9,069 nt of DNA. It comes from UBA5287 sp041672395 (GTDB taxonomy: Bacteria; Bacteroidota; Bacteroidia; Bacteroidales; Dysgonomonadaceae). How positions within the stretch are numbered: position 1 is the stretch's first letter; every line of letters begins with the position of its first letter. The stretch is from positions 1-9,069 of the forward strand of contig JBAYZS010000074.1 of assembly GCA_041672395.1 (NCBI GenBank). The letters are read 5' to 3'. A program made the translations under genes and the position numbers. Of this stretch, positions 6,408 through 9,069 are shown piece by piece. Below the pieces are notes generated by a model. That model was not told where the DNA came from and did not search any database. It saw only the letters and a list, made by a program, of their open reading frames with translations.

Positions 6408-7838
6408 TTATTCGTCCAATACCTTTTTAGGAACTTCAATTATTGCAAAACCTGCATCATTTGAAGCCGCATAAAGTAAAAGTGATGAATCATTACCTTC
6501 GTTATCCTTTATAATATGGAATCCGGTTTGTGTTGCAGGTGAAGTATTAACACCTCCACCAATGGAATACTGGAGCAAGGGGACTTTATCTCCCAACTCA
6601 AATTCCTTGAGGGCATCAATCGTTGTTGCACCTTTCGTAATATCATATAGATAAAGAACGGCATTCCCAGAATATCTTGGAGCAGTTGCCATCAATAGAT
6701 ATCTTTCACCGTTAAAATGAAATACTCTTGCATCAGCACTTTGAGACGGAACTGAACTTACATTAGTCATTGCGTACAGTAAAGCTCCTTCACTGTTTAC
6801 AACTCTCAATGGAACAATGTTACCAGTTTCATAACCAGAAAAGATATAATCATCTGTTTGCTCAACTCTATTCATGCTCATATTAAATGAAGCTCTCGTT
6901 TGCGTTGGCAATACTTTTATTTCGGTTACATTAGTAAAGTTTTCCACTTTTATCCTAAGGACTTCAGTAACTGCATTATCGCCAAAGAAGAAGTATCCAT
7001 TACCATTTGTGTCTATATGATATGATAGATTATCTCCATGACGTTTTCCAGCACCGGGAATTGTAAGAGGATCTACGTTAAGAATTACTTCAGGTGCAAC
7101 AGTCGGGTCAGTCCAGTGATAAATCTTCATACCGGTGGTTCCTGAAAGGTTGGCAATATAAGTATGTCCTTTTACTTTAGCTCCAACATTTACAGGAAAA
7201 GTACCGCCCGTAACTCCAGTAAGATTCAATGGGACAGGTGCGATCACATTATTCTTTAAGTCGCTGACTTTAAGTAAGTGTGATAAACTTGAATGACGTG
7301 TTACGATCAAAACGTATTCACCATCAAAACTGGAACCTCGCGTTAATGCACCTGTAAAAGCTGCGTAAGCAGGATTGCCAATTTCATTTCCTGAATAGTC
7401 GTAGATTTGTTTTTTAGAGAAATCACCACCAAACACTGGTACTCTTAATCGAAGAGTCACTTTATATTCACGAAAACGAGGCTCGTTCAAAACCTTTATT
7501 ATAACTGAACTCGCATCTTTTCCTTCTTCGTATGTAAAAGCATAAGTATCCTTTTCCAGATGAGCTCCATCTGAAAGCTCTGCTTCAAATTTTATAGCTG
7601 AAACATTTGTTTCTGGATCCAATCGGGGGAACCAAACACTCTTAGTGTTTTCATCTACAACACCCTCAACTATAGTATTCCCATCAACTCCTGCATTTAA
7701 TACCTTTATAGATTTTAAAACAACTTCATTTGGCGAATCTAAGTTTGTGGGAAAATCTTCACCACAAGAGACAAAAAAGAGTACTGCCAACGAAAACAGG
7801 ATTGACCAAAATGTTGATATATGATATATTTTCTTCAT
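6408..7838 (-). CDS. DUF4623/DUF5018-type lipoprotein, probable surface binding protein
   Basis: The protein has 476 residues. The N-terminus (1-25) is a lipoprotein signal with lipobox FVSC and lipid-accepting C25, then GEDF, an acidic start compatible with surface export in Bacteroidetes. Residues 38-133 resemble an Ig-like DUF5018-type domain (LKSIKVLNAG, later YKVTLRLRVP). The rest (about 136-470) is beta-rich with repeated motifs such as YVLIVTRHS, TYIANLSG, YFFFGDNAV, YIFSGYETG, YLLMATAP and LLLYAASN at fairly regular intervals, which suggests a beta-propeller of the DUF4623 kind. No catalytic motif was recognised. Its position, 29 bases after susD and before the enzymes, is where these loci usually carry SusE/F-like surface glycan-binding proteins; that role is inferred. 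A degradative lyase function, as some propellers have, cannot be excluded. The DUF assignment is from memory of the family and is moderately sure. Confidence 0.7.
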   Translation of the reverse strand: MKKIYHISTFWSILFSLAVLFFVSCGEDFPTNLDSPNEVVLKSIKVLNAGVDGNTIVEGVVDENTKSVWFPRLDPETNVSAIKFEAELSDGAHLEKDTYAFTYEEGKDASSVIIKVLNEPRFREYKVTLRLRVPVFGGDFSKKQIYDYSGNEIGNPAYAAFTGALTRGSSFDGEYVLIVTRHSSLSHLLKVSDLKNNVIAPVPLNLTGVTGGTFPVNVGAKVKGHTYIANLSGTTGMKIYHWTDPTVAPEVILNVDPLTIPGAGKRHGDNLSYHIDTNGNGYFFFGDNAVTEVLRIKVENFTNVTEIKVLPTQTRASFNMSMNRVEQTDDYIFSGYETGNIVPLRVVNSEGALLYAMTNVSSVPSQSADARVFHFNGERYLLMATAPRYSGNAVLYLYDITKGATTIDALKEFELGDKVPLLQYSIGGGVNTSPATQTGFHIIKDNEGNDSSLLLYAASNDAGFAIIEVPKKVLDE

Positions 7839-7867
7839 CTTATATAAATTAATCTATTATACTCTAA

Positions 7868-9069
7868 TTAATTCTGAGGCCAACCTTCAGTTTGTTGAAG
7901 AACATAACCTCTACTCGCATAATCATCTATTTGTGTTTTACCAACAGGAGACAAATAGGGATTCACATTCAATTGATTTAGGAATGGTTGTCTTCCTTTG
8001 GTGGCAGCACCTTTATAAAAACCAACCATTTCAGCCTTATTTGTTCCGTTAAAGTTTACAGCGCTACCATTTAGTTTCACAATTGAAAACTTGTTTGCAT
8101 TAGCTGCAGAAAGTTCAGAACTCATTTCTTTTGGGAAATTAACCCATGCACCCGATAATAAGAAAGGATTTGCATCAGTATCCATATATTCCAATTTTGT
8201 CCATCTTCTTAAGTCTGCAATTCGGGCATACTCAAAAACGAATTCCATTCTTCTTTCGCGACGTATTTCCCAAATAAGAGGATTAACATCCGAATCTCTT
8301 TCGGGATCGTTAGGGAGTTCTGCTAATGACAATGGAGCAGTTTTAGATACACCTTTTGCAACTGCTTCGGGTGCCAATGGTCTGTTACGGATTTTATTTA
8401 TTGTATTATCGATATCATCCTGGGTAACAGTAGCACCGCCAAGTGTTGCTCTTTCAGCTTTAGCTTCAATCCAATTCAACATAACTTCAGAAAGACGAAG
8501 TACGGGATAATCAGTTATATTTACATTTCCAGATAATTCAGTTGGTGTTGATCCACCTGCTTCGCGTATCGCGATTGCATATCTTGGGAAAAATTTAGCT
8601 GGATACAGAAATGACCCTTTACTATTTATTGTAGGTTTATAATAGAAAGTAGCTTCAAAACGTGAGTCTCTAGTTTTAACTAAGCTATCTACACTAAAAA
8701 TATTAGCATTAGCAATCGTAGAGTTTTGCCATGGTTGTCCGTCTTTGCACAAAAACGAAAGAATTAAATCTGCGGTTCCGCCATAATTCAATGATTCAAA
8801 AGGATTACTATATGACGCGATGTGGTGAGTAATACTAACCGATGCATCATATTTACGGAATAAGATGCACTCATCATTTCCTGTAAGATCATTCGAAGTA
8901 AATAAAGTTCTGAAATCTGTTTCAATAGAATATTTATCATTGTTTAATACTAAATCACCTGCTTCAATTGCAAGATCAAGGAATTTCTGTGCCTGACCAT
9001 TGTTTTCGTAATAATACTTTTGCCAAGTACCTTCGTGCAAAGCAATTCTTGAAACCATTGCAGCAACTA
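7868..9069 (-). CDS. SusD/RagB family outer-membrane nutrient-uptake lipoprotein, C-terminal part
   Basis: This open frame enters from the right edge of the window and ends at a TAA at 7870-7868, giving about 399 residues. The ATG at 9058-9056 lies inside the TPR-like helix VAAMVSRIALHEGTWQKYY, where SusD proteins commonly read 'ALMARIALFEGTW..', so it is internal; perhaps 100-250 residues, including the lipobox, are missing. Visible SusD hallmarks are YPVLRLSEVMLNWIEAKAE, the NKIRNR motif, IRRERRMEFVFEYARIADLRRW split across a helix (its core is RRERRMEF), and the characteristic ending ASRGYVLQQTEGWPQN. SusD proteins cap the SusC TonB-dependent transporter at the cell surface and bind the glycan to be imported. 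A susC gene should lie immediately upstream, outside the window. The next gene starts 29 bases downstream, indicating co-transcription. The substrate is not evident from SusD itself; the downstream enzymes point to peptidoglycan fragments. Confidence 0.93.
   Translation of the reverse strand, partial: VAAMVSRIALHEGTWQKYYYENNGQAQKFLDLAIEAGDLVLNNDKYSIETDFRTLFTSNDLTGNDECILFRKYDASVSITHHIASYSNPFESLNYGGTADLILSFLCKDGQPWQNSTIANANIFSVDSLVKTRDSRFEATFYYKPTINSKGSFLYPAKFFPRYAIAIREAGGSTPTELSGNVNITDYPVLRLSEVMLNWIEAKAERATLGGATVTQDDIDNTINKIRNRPLAPEAVAKGVSKTAPLSLAELPNDPERDSDVNPLIWEIRRERRMEFVFEYARIADLRRWTKLEYMDTDANPFLLSGAWVNFPKEMSSELSAANANKFSIVKLNGSAVNFNGTNKAEMVGFYKGAATKGRQPFLNQLNVNPYLSPVGKTQIDDYASRGYVLQQTEGWPQN

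Noticed and set aside
8091..8510. Plus-strand open frame of 139 codons inside susD
   Set aside because: It is antisense to conserved SusD motifs, and its serine- and leucine-rich translation is typical of a shadow frame.
9056..9058. ATG as the start of the SusD protein
   Set aside because: The frame stays open to the window edge, and this methionine sits inside a conserved SusD helix; no signal peptide or lipobox follows it.

Overview
The window looks like part of a Bacteroidetes genome, probably order Bacteroidales. The evidence is a SusD/RagB-family outer-membrane lipoprotein gene, two further lipoproteins with Bacteroidetes-style signal peptides, AT-rich leaders with almost no Shine-Dalgarno sequences, and gene families typical of that phylum. 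All six genes lie on the minus strand, with gaps of 29, 79, 58, 75 and 29 bases. This is consistent with one transcription unit running from high to low coordinates, entered in the middle of susD and left inside the sixth gene. No tRNA, rRNA, CRISPR array, insertion sequence or regulator gene was seen, and there is no gene-free stretch over 300 bases.

In transcription order the genes are: (1) 9069-7868, the C-terminal part of a SusD-like glycan-binding lipoprotein (its SusC/TonB partner presumably lies just outside the window); (2) 7838-6408, a DUF4623/DUF5018-type lipoprotein, probably a surface binding protein; (3) 6328-4895, a GHL10 (DUF187) glycoside-hydrolase-like lipoprotein, related to E. 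coli DigH/YddW; (4) 4836-1795, a secreted 1013-residue protein of the kind usually labelled 'xanthan lyase', which by its motifs is an Amidase_3-type zinc N-acetylmuramoyl-L-alanine amidase split by a golvesin-like insertion and followed by FN3-like and Rossmann-like domains; (5) 1719-265, a soluble family 2 glycosyltransferase with a second GT-A-like half; (6) 235-1, the first 78 codons of a probable SpoIID/LytB-domain protein with a GTG start and no signal peptide.

Read together, this resembles a SusC/D-type utilisation locus for peptidoglycan rather than for a plant or host polysaccharide. The amidase would strip stem peptides, the GHL10 enzyme would cut the resulting denuded glycan, the SusC/D system would import fragments, and the SpoIID-like protein, whose family also acts on denuded glycan, lacks an export signal and so may act on imported material in the cytoplasm. 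This functional model is inference from family knowledge; no substrate is proven by the sequence.

Two non-coding signals stand out. One is a long hairpin between genes 2 and 3 that pairs fully only in the minus-strand RNA. The other is a degenerate 44-base tandem copy of the 3' end of the amidase gene, stop codon included, lying directly downstream of it.
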